DNA from: Blattabacterium cuenoti | Lineage (GTDB): Bacteria > Bacteroidota > Bacteroidia > Flavobacteriales > Blattabacteriaceae | DNA: 64,000 nt | Direction: 5' to 3' | Assembly (NCBI RefSeq): GCF_014251335.1 | Contig: NZ_CP059186.1 | Location: forward strand, 312,289-376,288 | In this document: positions 1 through 9,145 of the stretch, one piece after another | How the letters are laid out: every line of letters starts with the position of its first letter | How positions within the stretch are numbered: the stretch's first letter is position 1 | Position numbers and translations under genes: made by a program | Notes under the pieces: model-generated | What the model was told of the DNA's origin: nothing | Database searches by the model: none | The model's input: the letters and a program-made list of their open reading frames with translations, nothing else

Positions 1-542
1 ATATAAGCAATATATAAATCATGTTCTTTAGAGGTCATATAAATCATACGCATGTTCATAACAGAATATATTTTTATAGCGATAGAGATTGCATCTGGAG
101 CACTCAGTTCAGAATCACAAATGATACATTTTTTTTTATAAAACAAATCAGAATAAGCTGAAATAGGTCCAGAATTTTCAATTCCTGCAATCGGATGTGT
201 AGCTACAAAACGACTTCTTTTAGGATGAGAATAAATTCTATTACAAATATCATATTTAGTAGATCCAGTATCTAAAATGACTGTATCCGTAGTGATTCTA
301 TTCAAAATACTTGGAAGAATTTTATCTATTCCATCTACAGGAATGGATAAAATAATTACTGAAGATTGCACAACAAGATCCTGCAAAGGAATTATCTCAT
401 CTACAATTCCAAGTTTTACAGCATGTAAAGCATTTTCTTTATTAGAGTCTGTTCCTAAAAATTTATCTCCAAAATTGGATTTTCTCAATCCTAAACCAAT
501 GGATCCTCCAATCAATCCTAATCCTATTATTCCAATATTCAT
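1..542 (-). CDS. tyrA: Prephenate dehydrogenase (partial, C-terminus beyond window)
   Basis: Only the first ~180 codons are inside the window; the reading frame runs open off the left edge. The protein begins MNIGIIGLGLIGGSIG, a Rossmann GxGxxG dinucleotide-binding start. It later shows ATHPIAGIENSG and ends in view at SKEHDLYIAY, matching the TyrA motif that precedes the SHLPH segment. The family oxidises and decarboxylates prephenate to 4-hydroxyphenylpyruvate in tyrosine synthesis, in the cytosol. The start overlaps the stop of the upstream aminotransferase gene by four bases (ATGA), so the two are probably translationally coupled in the order pheA-aminotransferase-tyrA. Completeness of the C-terminus cannot be judged here. 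Confidence 0.93.
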   Translation of the reverse strand, partial: MNIGIIGLGLIGGSIGLGLRKSNFGDKFLGTDSNKENALHAVKLGIVDEIIPLQDLVVQSSVIILSIPVDGIDKILPSILNRITTDTVILDTGSTKYDICNRIYSHPKRSRFVATHPIAGIENSGPISAYSDLFYKKKCIICDSELSAPDAISIAIKIYSVMNMRMIYMTSKEHDLYIAY

Positions 543-1690
543 GAAAAAATTCTATTTTTTGCCTCTTCCAAAATTTTTATTGGACAACACATAGAAAACC
601 TTACATATCCTTTTCCATTATGACCAAACACTCTACCAGGTGTCACAAATATGTGATAAGTTTTGAGAAATTTTTCGGACCATATACAATCATTTTTATC
701 TGCATCAGTTATTTTTGCCCAAACAAATATTCCAGAACTTTTTTTCGCATATTTTAAATTTAAATAATCACATATTTCCCATATAATTTTTTTTCGTTTT
801 ATATATTCTATATTCAATTTTTCAACCCATTCTGAATCATGATTCATAGCTTCTATGGCTCCAATTTGTATGGGATAATACATCCCAGAATCCATTTGAC
901 TTTTTATTTTCAATATATTCTGAATAAATTCTTTTTTTCCTATTATCATTCCAACACGCCATCCAGGCATATTGTAACTTTTACTTAAAGAATTTAATTC
1001 CAAAGCTATATCTTTAGCCCCTTTCACATTAAAAATACTTAAAGGACGTTCCTGGTTCAATATAAAACTATAAGGATTGTCATGAACGAGTAATACACGA
1101 TTTTTTTTCGCAAATAGAACAATTTCTTCTAATCTTTCAAAAACAATTGTTGCTCCCGTAGGCATGTGAGGATAGTTAATCCACATAATCTTGGCTTTTG
1201 ACCTAGATATAGGTATATTTTCCAGTCTAGGAATCCAATTTTCATCCTCATCAAGATCATAATATATAATTTTTGCTTCTAAAAGTTTTGATATAGAGGA
1301 ATAAGTAGGATATCCAGGATCGGGAATTAATACCTCATCTCCTTTATCTAAATAAGACATACTTATATGCATAATTCCTTCTTTAGAACCCATTAATGGT
1401 AAAATTTCATTTTTAGGATTTACATCAACTTGATATACTTTTTTATACCAATTAGAAATGGCATTCCGCAATTCTTCTATTCCAATGTAGCTTTGATAAG
1501 TATTAGCATGCTTCAATTCTGATGCTTTTTTCATTTTATGTACAACACTATGTGGAGGAAGAAGATCAGGATTTCCAATTCCTAAATTTATAATTTTTAC
1601 ACCATTTTTTTCAAGATTATATATTTCCTTCATTTTTTCGGAAAAAAAGTATTCCGATATTTTATGCGTTCTTTTTGCTGCTAGAATCAT
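539..1690 (-). CDS. PLP-dependent class I/II aminotransferase (aromatic pathway)
   Basis: A 383-residue fold-type I aminotransferase. Family signs are NLGIGNPDLLPP near residue 35, PDPGYPTYSS, the HDNPYSF aspartate segment, and the PLP-lysine segment SLSKSYNMPGWRVG. It resembles the aspartate/LL-DAP-aminotransferase-like branch. Its place between pheA and tyrA suggests it makes phenylalanine and tyrosine from their keto acids; that substrate choice is inferred from context. The ATG shares its first two bases with the end of the pheA stop codon region (TAATG) and the gene overlaps tyrA by four bases, indicating one operon. Confidence 0.9.
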   Translation of the reverse strand: MILAAKRTHKISEYFFSEKMKEIYNLEKNGVKIINLGIGNPDLLPPHSVVHKMKKASELKHANTYQSYIGIEELRNAISNWYKKVYQVDVNPKNEILPLMGSKEGIMHISMSYLDKGDEVLIPDPGYPTYSSISKLLEAKIIYYDLDEDENWIPRLENIPISRSKAKIMWINYPHMPTGATIVFERLEEIVLFAKKNRVLLVHDNPYSFILNQERPLSIFNVKGAKDIALELNSLSKSYNMPGWRVGMIIGKKEFIQNILKIKSQMDSGMYYPIQIGAIEAMNHDSEWVEKLNIEYIKRKKIIWEICDYLNLKYAKKSSGIFVWAKITDADKNDCIWSEKFLKTYHIFVTPGRVFGHNGKGYVRFSMCCPIKILEEAKNRIFS

Positions 1691-2529
1691 TATAAAGATC
1701 TTATTCTACCATTTTTATATTCTCCCATAATAGAAAATTGATGAATACAGGGAATTTCTTGTATTTGTTTTTTCATTTTTTCATAATCTTTTATATTGCT
1801 GAATATAATATCCACATAAAATGAATATTCCCAAGGTCTTTGTATGATAGGGATAGATTGTATTTTCGTCATGTTAATTCCAAGACTAGATATAAAACTC
1901 AATATCTGAGATAAACTACCAGTAGTATGCAATATTTTGAATATTAATGAAGCTTTATTAAAATAATCATTTTCTTGTTTATAACAATTTTTAATGACGA
2001 AAAATCTAGTAAAATTGCTTGTAATAGTTTGTATATTCTTGGAAATGATTTCCAGACCATATTCTTGAGCCGCATTTTCAGACGCTATTGCAGCTAAGCC
2101 TTTTTTTTTGCATATAGAAATATATTTAGCAGCAGCAGCTGTATCTGAATATTCAGATATTTTTATATCAGGATGTGCATCTATGAACAATTCACATTGT
2201 AAAATAGCCATAGGATGAGAATATATTTCCTTAATATTTTCTATATTTTGTCCGGGGGGAGCCATGAGATGATGTTGTATCGGCATATATATTTCTCCCA
2301 CTATTTTTAAATTATATTCAGATAAAAGACTGTAATTCGTCAATATCGTACCTGCTATGGTATTTTCTATAGCCATTACTCCAAGATCTACATTAGATTT
2401 TGCAACGGAAATAGCCAATTCTCTAAAAGAAGAACATTCCATCAACTTATAATTACATCCTTCAAAATATCTGGAAACAGCTGCATGATGAAAACATCCC
2501 TTAACCCCTTGTATCCCTATTTTTTTCAT
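1690..2529 (-). CDS. pheA: Prephenate dehydratase
   Basis: A 279-residue protein of the mono-functional PheA type, without a fused chorismate mutase. It begins MKKIGIQGVKGCFHHAAVSRYF (prephenate-binding GxxGxxxHxA region), has VMAIENTIAGTI and the catalytic-region segment ITSNFTRFFVI (TxxxTRF). The C-terminal ~85 residues form an ACT domain (TTGSLSQILSFISSLGINMTKI) that in the family gives feedback control by phenylalanine. The ACT ligand motif ESRP is replaced here by IIQRPWEYSFYVD, where the more usual residues are ESRPxxxxPWxYxFYxD. It heads the operon and has a clear Bacteroidota-type promoter about 50 bases upstream. Confidence 0.93.
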   Translation of the reverse strand: MKKIGIQGVKGCFHHAAVSRYFEGCNYKLMECSSFRELAISVAKSNVDLGVMAIENTIAGTILTNYSLLSEYNLKIVGEIYMPIQHHLMAPPGQNIENIKEIYSHPMAILQCELFIDAHPDIKISEYSDTAAAAKYISICKKKGLAAIASENAAQEYGLEIISKNIQTITSNFTRFFVIKNCYKQENDYFNKASLIFKILHTTGSLSQILSFISSLGINMTKIQSIPIIQRPWEYSFYVDIIFSNIKDYEKMKKQIQEIPCIHQFSIMGEYKNGRIRSL

Positions 2530-2580
2530 GAAATCAAAAAAAAGATTGAACTACTATCAATTGAGCGGAAAAATTTGAAG

Positions 2581-2611
2581 CAAATATAAAAAATTATTCC
2601 ATTTTATACAA
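2581..2611 (-). promoter_or_regulatory. Promoter of the pheA operon (Bacteroidota type)
   Basis: On the minus strand TTG (2609-2611) is followed by a 20-base spacer and then TATATTTG (2581-2588), a perfect fit to the Bacteroidota -33 TTG / -7 TAnnTTTG consensus. The -7 box lies about 52 bases upstream of the pheA ATG. AT-rich background makes chance matches common, but both boxes and their spacing agree. Confidence 0.55.
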
Positions 2612-2715
2612 TTTTTTCAATTTATATGTATATATAATTTAAGTGATCAAATATGAATAGACAACAAAAAGATTAAAACGGTTAACTTTATATTTTCGTA
2701 TTCTATTATTTCATT

Positions 2716-4056
2716 ATGAAAAAGAAAAAATCTTCTATAGGATGGAGGAATGAAAACAAGCATCCTTCTCTTTCGGAAGTTTTTTCTTCCGTTTCTGTTC
2801 CTAAACAGAAAGGAATATGGAAAAAACTTTTTGCTTTTACTGGTCCAGGATTATTAATTGCTGTAGGATATATGGATCCAGGAAATTGGGCAACAGATAT
2901 TGCTGGAGGAGCTAAATTTGGTTATATGCTTTTATCCGTCATTTTTATATCCAATTTTTTTGCCATTATTTTGCAACATTTAGCTTTGAAATTAGGAATT
3001 GTTTGTGAAAGAGACTTAGCACAAGCTTGTAGAGATCATTATCCTCCCTTTATTAGTTTTATCCTATGGATATTATGTGAAATTGCTATTTCCGCTTGCG
3101 ATTTAGCTGAAATCATTGGTTCCGTATTAGCCTTAAAATTGCTTTTTGGCATTCCCATTACATGGGGTGTATTGATTACAGCTATAGATGTTTTTATTAT
3201 TTTATTTTTCCAATCTAAAGGTTTTAGATATATTGAAAGTGTAGTAGCTGCTTTAATTTTTACAATTTTAGTTTGTTTTAGTTTTGAAATTATTAGTTCC
3301 AAACCTGAAATCTTTCCCATATTAAAAGGAATTATACCTACCCCTGAAATTATGAAAAATTCGCATTCTTTCTATATATCTATAGGAATATTAGGAGCAA
3401 CGGTAATGCCACACAATCTTTACCTTCACTCAAGCATTATACAAACCAGAGATTATCCACGTACTATTGAAGGAAAAAAAATGGCGATAAAATATGCGAC
3501 CATAGACAGTACTTTATCTTTATCCTTAGCATTTTTTATCAATGCAGCTATATTAATTTTATCTGCTTCCACTTTTCATAAAGCGGGACATACAGAAGTC
3601 GCAGACATCATGGATGCTCACAAACTTCTAACTCCTATACTGGGTTCTAGTCTGGCTGGAGTTTTTTTTGCATTAGCTTTACTAGCATCAGGACAAAATT
3701 CAACATTAACTGGAACTCTATCTGGACAAATAGTCATGGAAGGCTTTCTGAATTTAAAATTAAAACCTTGGATTAGAAGATTAATAACAAGACTTATAGC
3801 TATTGTTCCAGCTATGATTGTTTCTATTTTTTATGGAGAAAAAGGAACAACTGAATTATTAATAATTAGTCAAATTATTTTATCAGTACAACTAAGTTTT
3901 GCTATTGTTCCATTAGTTAATTTTACAGGAGATTATGAAAAAATGGGACCATTTGTCAATGGGCCTATTTTAAAAATATCAGCTTGGTTTATTACCATCA
4001 TCATTGTATTGCTCAATTTATTTTTATTATATGATACTTTATTAGGAAGAAGATAA
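2716..4056 (+). CDS. mntH: Nramp-family Mn2+/divalent-metal transporter
   Basis: A 446-residue, strongly hydrophobic protein with about 11 membrane segments. It carries the Nramp metal-binding motif DPGN at residues 54-57 (GYMDPGNWATD) and the second unwound-helix motif VMPHNLYLHSS near residue 230, whose Met and preceding Ala/Val region favour transition metals such as Mn2+ and Fe2+. It imports metal with proton coupling across the inner membrane. It is a single gene, divergent from pheA and convergent with rplI, whose 3' end it overlaps by 15 bases. A Mn-type SOD gene at 57.6 kb gives a likely use for imported Mn. The N-terminal ~30 residues are charged and cytosolic. Confidence 0.93.
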   Translation: MKKKKSSIGWRNENKHPSLSEVFSSVSVPKQKGIWKKLFAFTGPGLLIAVGYMDPGNWATDIAGGAKFGYMLLSVIFISNFFAIILQHLALKLGIVCERDLAQACRDHYPPFISFILWILCEIAISACDLAEIIGSVLALKLLFGIPITWGVLITAIDVFIILFFQSKGFRYIESVVAALIFTILVCFSFEIISSKPEIFPILKGIIPTPEIMKNSHSFYISIGILGATVMPHNLYLHSSIIQTRDYPRTIEGKKMAIKYATIDSTLSLSLAFFINAAILILSASTFHKAGHTEVADIMDAHKLLTPILGSSLAGVFFALALLASGQNSTLTGTLSGQIVMEGFLNLKLKPWIRRLITRLIAIVPAMIVSIFYGEKGTTELLIISQIILSVQLSFAIVPLVNFTGDYEKMGPFVNGPILKISAWFITIIIVLLNLFLLYDTLLGRR

Positions 4057-4494
4057 TACTTCAAAATTTAATGTAAACTCGCATTTTCGATGTAAACGGA
4101 TATTTACCTGATGTTTTCCTATTGTTTTAATTACTTTATTTCCAAGTATTCTAATAAATTTTTTATCTATAGAAATTCCTTCTTTATTCAAAATTTTCAT
4201 AATATATTGATTATTAATGGAACCAAAAAGTTTTCCCCCTTTACCTACCTTAACTGGGATTTTAATAGTTAATTTTTTTAATTTATTTTCTATTTCTTTC
4301 GATTTTTCAATTAAAAAACTTTCTTTTTTAGAACGTTGTTTCAATATTTCATGAGTATTTTTTATAGTTCCAGGTAAAGCTAAAACAGCATACCCTTTAG
4401 GAATAAGATAGTTTCTAGCATAACCAGGTTTTACATCTAATTCATCGTATTGAAACCCTAAATTTTCTATGTCTTTTTTGAGGATAATTTTCAT
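4042..4494 (-). CDS. rplI: 50S ribosomal protein L9
   Basis: A 150-residue protein of normal family length. It starts MKIILKKDIENLGFQYDELDVKPGYARNYLIPKGYA, the diagnostic L9 N-terminal rRNA-binding domain (GYARNYLIP), followed by a charged central helix and a C-terminal domain with GKLFGSINNQYI. It binds 23S rRNA domain V near the L1 stalk. It is the last gene of the rpsF-rpsR-rplI operon, with a two-base gap after rpsR. Its end overlaps the end of mntH by 15 bases on the other strand. Confidence 0.97.
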   Translation of the reverse strand: MKIILKKDIENLGFQYDELDVKPGYARNYLIPKGYAVLALPGTIKNTHEILKQRSKKESFLIEKSKEIENKLKKLTIKIPVKVGKGGKLFGSINNQYIMKILNKEGISIDKKFIRILGNKVIKTIGKHQVNIRLHRKCEFTLNFEVLSSS

Positions 4495-4496
4495 TT

Positions 4497-4799
4497 TTAT
4501 CTTAAATCATCTGTCACAAAAGGTAAAAGGCCAATCTGTCTACATCTCTTAATAGCTGCATTTAATTTATTTTGATTTTTTTGTAAAGTGCCTGTAATAC
4601 GACGTGGTAAAATTTTTCCTTGCGCATTCAGAAATTTTATTAAAAATGTAGGATCTTTATAATCTATATATTTAATATTTCTTTTTTCAAAAAAGCAATA
4701 TTTTTTTTCTACTTTTGTTTCTATTTTAATAGGAGATAAATATCTTAATTCATTATCTACTACTTGTTTTGCATGTTTATGGGGTTCCTCTAATATCAT
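4497..4799 (-). CDS. rpsR: 30S ribosomal protein S18
   Basis: A 100-residue protein with a ~30-residue N-terminal extension ahead of the S18 core. The core is KKYCFFEKRNIKYIDYKDPTFLIKFLNAQGKILPRRITG, ending in KNQNKLNAAIKRCRQIGLLPF, which are characteristic S18 segments. It sits on the 30S platform next to S6. The start overlaps the rpsF stop by four bases (ATGA). Unlike E. coli, no priB lies between rpsF and rpsR. Confidence 0.97.
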   Translation of the reverse strand: MILEEPHKHAKQVVDNELRYLSPIKIETKVEKKYCFFEKRNIKYIDYKDPTFLIKFLNAQGKILPRRITGTLQKNQNKLNAAIKRCRQIGLLPFVTDDLR

Positions 4800-5146
4800 A
4801 ATTCTTCATCTTTTTTTAACAATTTTGTTCTTCTTTTTTCAGCATATTCTATTCCATGTTTATTTAATTTTACAGTTATAAAACGTAAAATACGCTCATC
4901 TTGCCTTAATTTCAATTCTAAATCAGAAACTAAATCAGAATTTAACAAAAATTCAAACAAGTGATAACATCCGCTTTGTTTTTTTTGAATGGGATAAGCT
5001 AGTTTCTTTAATCCCCAATGTTCCTGGTGAACGATTTTTCCTTTTTTTTGTATGATATAATTTTCATATTCTTTTGCTGTTTCTTTTGCTTGATCATCAG
5101 ATAGTATAGGAGTTATTATTATAACATTTTCATAATGGTTAAACAT
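4796..5146 (-). CDS. rpsF: 30S ribosomal protein S6
   Basis: A 116-residue S6: MFNHYENVIIITPILSDDQ start, central GLKKLAYPIQKKQSGCYHLFEF, and LRQDERILRFITVKL. It partners with S18 on the 30S platform. It is the first gene of the rpsF-rpsR-rplI operon; a candidate promoter lies immediately upstream in the 60-base gap after gltX. The poly-A run just before the ATG has no Shine-Dalgarno-like GGAGG, in line with the altered 16S 3' end in this genome. Confidence 0.97.
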   Translation of the reverse strand: MFNHYENVIIITPILSDDQAKETAKEYENYIIQKKGKIVHQEHWGLKKLAYPIQKKQSGCYHLFEFLLNSDLVSDLELKLRQDERILRFITVKLNKHGIEYAEKRRTKLLKKDEEL

Positions 5147-5169
5147 TGAATTTTTTTTTTACGAAAATG

Positions 5170-5199
5170 TAAATCTATATTTTTATGTTCTTTTTTCAA
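5170..5199 (-). promoter_or_regulatory. Candidate promoter of the rpsF operon
   Basis: Minus strand TTG (5197-5199), 19-base spacer, TAGATTTA (5170-5177), one mismatch from TAnnTTTG. The box ends 24 bases before the rpsF start. Placement between gltX and rpsF suggests the ribosomal operon is transcribed separately from gltX. Confidence 0.4.
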
Positions 5200-5206
5200 A
5201 AAGATT

Positions 5207-6715
5207 CTAAATTTTTTCTTTGATTTGATTGATCAGTTTTTCGATACGTCGTATACTTTCTTCTTTTCCTAGTATTTCAAAAATTATGAAAATATCAATT
5301 CCTTTTAGAATCCCCACTACAGCTAAACGAAATAATTGCATGATTTGATGTTTATTTTTTATTGTTTGAAACAAAAATCTCAAATTTACAGATGTAAATT
5401 GATTCATATTATATAACAATATTTTGGCATTTTTTAATTGAAGAATGGTATTTTCATGACAAATTTTATTAAAAAAATTAGCTTCATAAGAACTAGGAGA
5501 AATAAAAAAATAAAAAGAATGTTCCCATATTTCATGAATAAAATGAATCCGATTCATTGTTAAATGGATTACTTTCCATAAATAATCTGTTTTGCATGAA
5601 ATAGAATGTGTTTTGATTTTTTTGGAAAGAAATGCAAATATTTCTTTTTTTTTTTCATTTAAATATTTTTTATTGAACCAATTTGCTTTTTTTATATCAA
5701 AATAAACACCAGATTTAGTTATTTTTTCTAAAGAAAATAAATTGATTAATTCTTGTAAAGAAAAAATTTCCCTTTCACCTCCAGGATTCCATCCTAATAA
5801 AGCTAGCATATTCACAAACGCTTCTGGAAAATAACCTAATTCCCTATATCCTGGTAAGATAATTTTTGTTTTTGGAATTTCCCATTGTATAGGATATATA
5901 GGGGAATTTAAGCTATTTGTGTTTCTTTTACTAATTTTTCCTTTTCCATTATTTTTTAAAATTAAAGGTAAATGTGCAAAATTAGGAGGAGTCCACCCCA
6001 AAGCCCTATATAACAATACATGCAAAGACATAGATGGAAGCCATTCTTCTCCTCTTATCACATGAGTAATTTTCATTAAATAATCGTCTATTGTATTAGC
6101 TAAATGATAAGTAGCTCCTCCATCAGATTTTAACAAAATTTTATCGTCTAAATGATCTGTATTAACAATTATATTGCCACGTATTATATCATGCATTTTC
6201 AATTTTTCTCCAGGTTCTATTTTAAATCGAATCACATAAGAACAAGATCGCAATTTATCATGTAATTGTTCTTTTGTCATAGTTAAAGAATTGTTCAGTT
6301 TCATTCTAATTCTAGAATTATAAGAAAAAGTCAATCCACGATGATTATATTCTTTTCTTTTTTTATCAATATCTTGATTTGTATCAAAAGCATAATAAGC
6401 ATAGCCTCTTTTTAACAATTTATTGATATACATATGATATATATCCCCCCTTTTAGATTGAAAATAAGGAGAATAAGACCCCCCATACCCAACCCCTTCA
6501 TCAGGTTCTATCTGACACCATTTTAATGCCTCCAAAATATACGATTCAGAATTTTCAACGAATCTTTTTCGATCAGTATCTTCTATTCTAAGCACAAATG
6601 TTCCGCCATGTTTTTTAGCAAAAAGATAATTATATAATGCGGTTCTGATTCCACCTAAGTGCAGTGGGCCTGTAGGACTAGGGGCAAAACGAACTCTTAC
6701 AGAATGTAGTGACAT
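5207..6715 (-). CDS. gltX: Glutamyl-tRNA synthetase
   Basis: A 502-residue class I synthetase. It opens with RVRFAPSPTGPLHLGGIRTALYNYLFA (HIGH-type motif HLGG at residues 19-22), has the glutamate/tRNA contact DTDRKRFVENSE, GEEWLPSMSLH, and the KMSKS-type motif GKISKR. The C-terminal helical anticodon-binding part is present but divergent. It charges tRNA-Glu, and possibly tRNA-Gln for later amidation, since that is common in the phylum. It lies nine bases downstream of mnmE on the same strand, so the two are likely co-transcribed. Confidence 0.96.
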   Translation of the reverse strand: MSLHSVRVRFAPSPTGPLHLGGIRTALYNYLFAKKHGGTFVLRIEDTDRKRFVENSESYILEALKWCQIEPDEGVGYGGSYSPYFQSKRGDIYHMYINKLLKRGYAYYAFDTNQDIDKKRKEYNHRGLTFSYNSRIRMKLNNSLTMTKEQLHDKLRSCSYVIRFKIEPGEKLKMHDIIRGNIIVNTDHLDDKILLKSDGGATYHLANTIDDYLMKITHVIRGEEWLPSMSLHVLLYRALGWTPPNFAHLPLILKNNGKGKISKRNTNSLNSPIYPIQWEIPKTKIILPGYRELGYFPEAFVNMLALLGWNPGGEREIFSLQELINLFSLEKITKSGVYFDIKKANWFNKKYLNEKKKEIFAFLSKKIKTHSISCKTDYLWKVIHLTMNRIHFIHEIWEHSFYFFISPSSYEANFFNKICHENTILQLKNAKILLYNMNQFTSVNLRFLFQTIKNKHQIMQLFRLAVVGILKGIDIFIIFEILGKEESIRRIEKLINQIKEKI

Positions 6716-6724
6716 AAATTTAAT

Positions 6725-8116
6725 TTATTTTCCAATACAAAATTTTGAAAAAATATTTTTGAGTATATCTTCACTTGTGATTTCTCCCGTAATTTTTCCT
6801 AAATACCGTAATGCATCTTTAATATATATTGATACTAAATCTACTGAAATTCCTTTATTAAAAGCATTATGTGCCAATGATATTTCTATTAACGATAGTT
6901 TTAAAGCTTCATAATGTCTATCTTGTGTTACCACTATTTTTTTTCCCTTTAATTTATCCAAAAATAAAGAACTCAAAGCATTGAGTACCCTTTTTACATC
7001 ATGATAATTTTTTGATGAAATTTCAAAAAAATAAGGAATTTTTGAATCGAAATTTTCAAAATCATGAAGAGGAGATATATCTGATTTATTCGCTATGGAA
7101 AAAATATTTTTTAATGGATATTTTTTGTGAATTTTTTTAATATCACTAATAATTTTTTTTTTTTCTTTATTTGAAGAATCAAAAATATATAATATGACTT
7201 GAGCCTCTTCCATTTTTTTCATGGTTTTTTCCACTCCCATAATTTCTATAGGATCTTTAGTTTTTCTAATTCCTGCTGTATCCAAAAAATGAAAAAGAAT
7301 TCCATCCAAAATGATTTCTCCTTCCACACAATCTCTAGTTGTTCCTTCTATATCGGATATAATGGAACGGTCTTCCTGAATTACCTGATTAAAAAAAGTA
7401 GATTTCCCCACATTGGGTTCTCCAATAATGACCACATAAATTCCTTTTTTTATAGCATTTCCTAACGAAAAAGATTCAATTAAATCTTTTAAAGTCCCTT
7501 CTAATTCTTGTAAAAAAGAAAAAAGTTCTGATCTTTTAGCAAAAATCACATTTTCTTCAGAAAAATCCAATTCCAATTCTAGTAAAGATGCAAAATCCAA
7601 TAATTTTTTCCTTAAATCCTTAATAGTGTTAGACAATGTTCCTTTGATCTGTTGTAAAGATATTTCATGAAAAATTTTATTTTCAGATACAATCAAATCA
7701 GCTATAGCTTCAGCTTGTGATAAATCTACTTTTTTATTGATAAAAGCACGCAATGTAAATTCTCCAGGACGAGCCAAACGTATTCCTTTTCTAATGAGCA
7801 ATTGCAAAATCTGTTGTTGAATATAACAAGATCCATGACAAGAAATTTCTATCATATTCTCTCCTGTATAAGAAAAAGGAGATTTGAAAATAGAAACTAA
7901 AACTTGATCTAATAAATTATTATTTTCTGCTACAACATATCCTAAATGAATTGTATGTGTAGATTGGTTTTCCAGTTTTTTGCCAGATTTAATAGAAACA
8001 AAAATATTTTCAACAATAGATATGGAATTTTTTCCAGAAATACGAATAACAGAAATAGCACTAGATCCAATAGGAGTTGCTAAAGCAACAATGGGATCTC
8101 CATCTAAATCTAACAT
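6725..8116 (-). CDS. mnmE: tRNA modification GTPase MnmE
   Basis: A 463-residue protein with an N-terminal formyl-THF-binding domain (DPIVALATPIGSSAISVIRISG), a helical domain, and an inserted Ras-like G domain with G1 GEPNVGKST near residue 230, G3 DTAGIR and G4 NKSD. The C-terminus ends in FSKFCIGK, the conserved FC(I/L)GK with the catalytic cysteine. With MnmG (not in this window) it installs the carboxymethylaminomethyl/aminomethyl group at U34 of several tRNAs. A 12-T tract at 7153-7164 encodes a lysine run inside the G domain and keeps frame. It begins at the ATG that gives the full N-terminal motif. Confidence 0.96.
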   Translation of the reverse strand: MLDLDGDPIVALATPIGSSAISVIRISGKNSISIVENIFVSIKSGKKLENQSTHTIHLGYVVAENNNLLDQVLVSIFKSPFSYTGENMIEISCHGSCYIQQQILQLLIRKGIRLARPGEFTLRAFINKKVDLSQAEAIADLIVSENKIFHEISLQQIKGTLSNTIKDLRKKLLDFASLLELELDFSEENVIFAKRSELFSFLQELEGTLKDLIESFSLGNAIKKGIYVVIIGEPNVGKSTFFNQVIQEDRSIISDIEGTTRDCVEGEIILDGILFHFLDTAGIRKTKDPIEIMGVEKTMKKMEEAQVILYIFDSSNKEKKKIISDIKKIHKKYPLKNIFSIANKSDISPLHDFENFDSKIPYFFEISSKNYHDVKRVLNALSSLFLDKLKGKKIVVTQDRHYEALKLSLIEISLAHNAFNKGISVDLVSIYIKDALRYLGKITGEITSEDILKNIFSKFCIGK

Positions 8117-8229
8117 AAAAAATTACGTATGATGTATAACAAAAAACATACAATTCTTAATTTATCTATCTATATCTATCCATAAAATAAGTATTTTTTT
8201 TGAAATTTGCATCATTTTAATTTATTCAT

Positions 8230-9135
8230 ATGGAATCTTTTTACAAATTTTACCGTATATTTCAAAACACTCTTCAATATTTATATCCAGAACCTAAGGA
8301 GTTAGAAAGTATCTTTTTTTTACTCACTACCCATATTTTTCAATGTGATAAAACAACTATTTTATTGCGATTAAGTAAAAAAGAAAAAATAAATTTTTTT
8401 ACTTACAATCAATTAATAAAAAAATTATGGGAATTAAAAAATAATAGACCCATACAATATGTAATTGGTCAATCCTACTTTTTTGGTATGAAATTCATAG
8501 TTAATGAAAAAGTATTCATTCCAAGACCAGAAACGGAAGAACTTGTATACTGGATTCTACAGGATCAGGATCATAAAGATTACAATCATGATACCCCCGT
8601 TCAAGTATTTGATATTGGAACAGGAAGCGGATGCATTAGTATTACTTTAAAAAAGAAAAAACCTGAAATTATACACATTTTTGCCATTGATTCTGATCAA
8701 GAAGCTCTTGATATAGCTTGTAAAAATGCGAAATTACATAATGTAAAAATTACATTAAAAAACATAGATATCTTGAAAGATGTAACATACATACCCCCAA
8801 AAATGAATAAAAATTATGTAAACATTATCGTAAGTAATCCTCCTTATGTAAGACTATCTGAAAAAAAACTCCTACATCCAAATATTGTTCAATATGAACC
8901 TTATAAAGCTCTATTTGTTCCTGACGAGGATCCTTTGATTTTTTATAAAAAAATTTCTTTTTGGATCAAAAAAAGACTAACTGGAATTGTTTATGTTTAT
9001 TTTGAAATAAACCAATTTATCTATTTAGATATTATTGATTTTATGAAAAAAATAGGGTTTCTAAATATAGAAATAAAAAAAGATTTTCAAGGCTATTTCA
9101 GAATGGTTCGTGGAGTTTATTACGCAAACGAATAA
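8230..9135 (+). CDS. prmC: Peptide chain release factor N5-glutamine methyltransferase
   Basis: A 301-residue SAM-dependent methyltransferase. It has an N-terminal helical release-factor-binding part (NRPIQYVIGQSYFFGMKFIVN, FIPRPETEELV), the SAM motif VFDIGTGSGCISI, and the catalytic NPPY tetrapeptide at residues 203-206 (VSNPPYVRLSEKK). It methylates the glutamine of the GGQ loop in RF1 and RF2, speeding termination. It is followed 10 bases later by ligA on the same strand. Confidence 0.96.
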   Translation: MESFYKFYRIFQNTLQYLYPEPKELESIFFLLTTHIFQCDKTTILLRLSKKEKINFFTYNQLIKKLWELKNNRPIQYVIGQSYFFGMKFIVNEKVFIPRPETEELVYWILQDQDHKDYNHDTPVQVFDIGTGSGCISITLKKKKPEIIHIFAIDSDQEALDIACKNAKLHNVKITLKNIDILKDVTYIPPKMNKNYVNIIVSNPPYVRLSEKKLLHPNIVQYEPYKALFVPDEDPLIFYKKISFWIKKRLTGIVYVYFEINQFIYLDIIDFMKKIGFLNIEIKKDFQGYFRMVRGVYYANE

Positions 9136-9145
9136 TAAAAACAAT

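Noticed and set aside
9110-9145. Earlier in-frame ATG for ligA
   Set aside because: It lies inside prmC, gives residues without LigA similarity, and the ATG at 9146 matches the family N-terminus.
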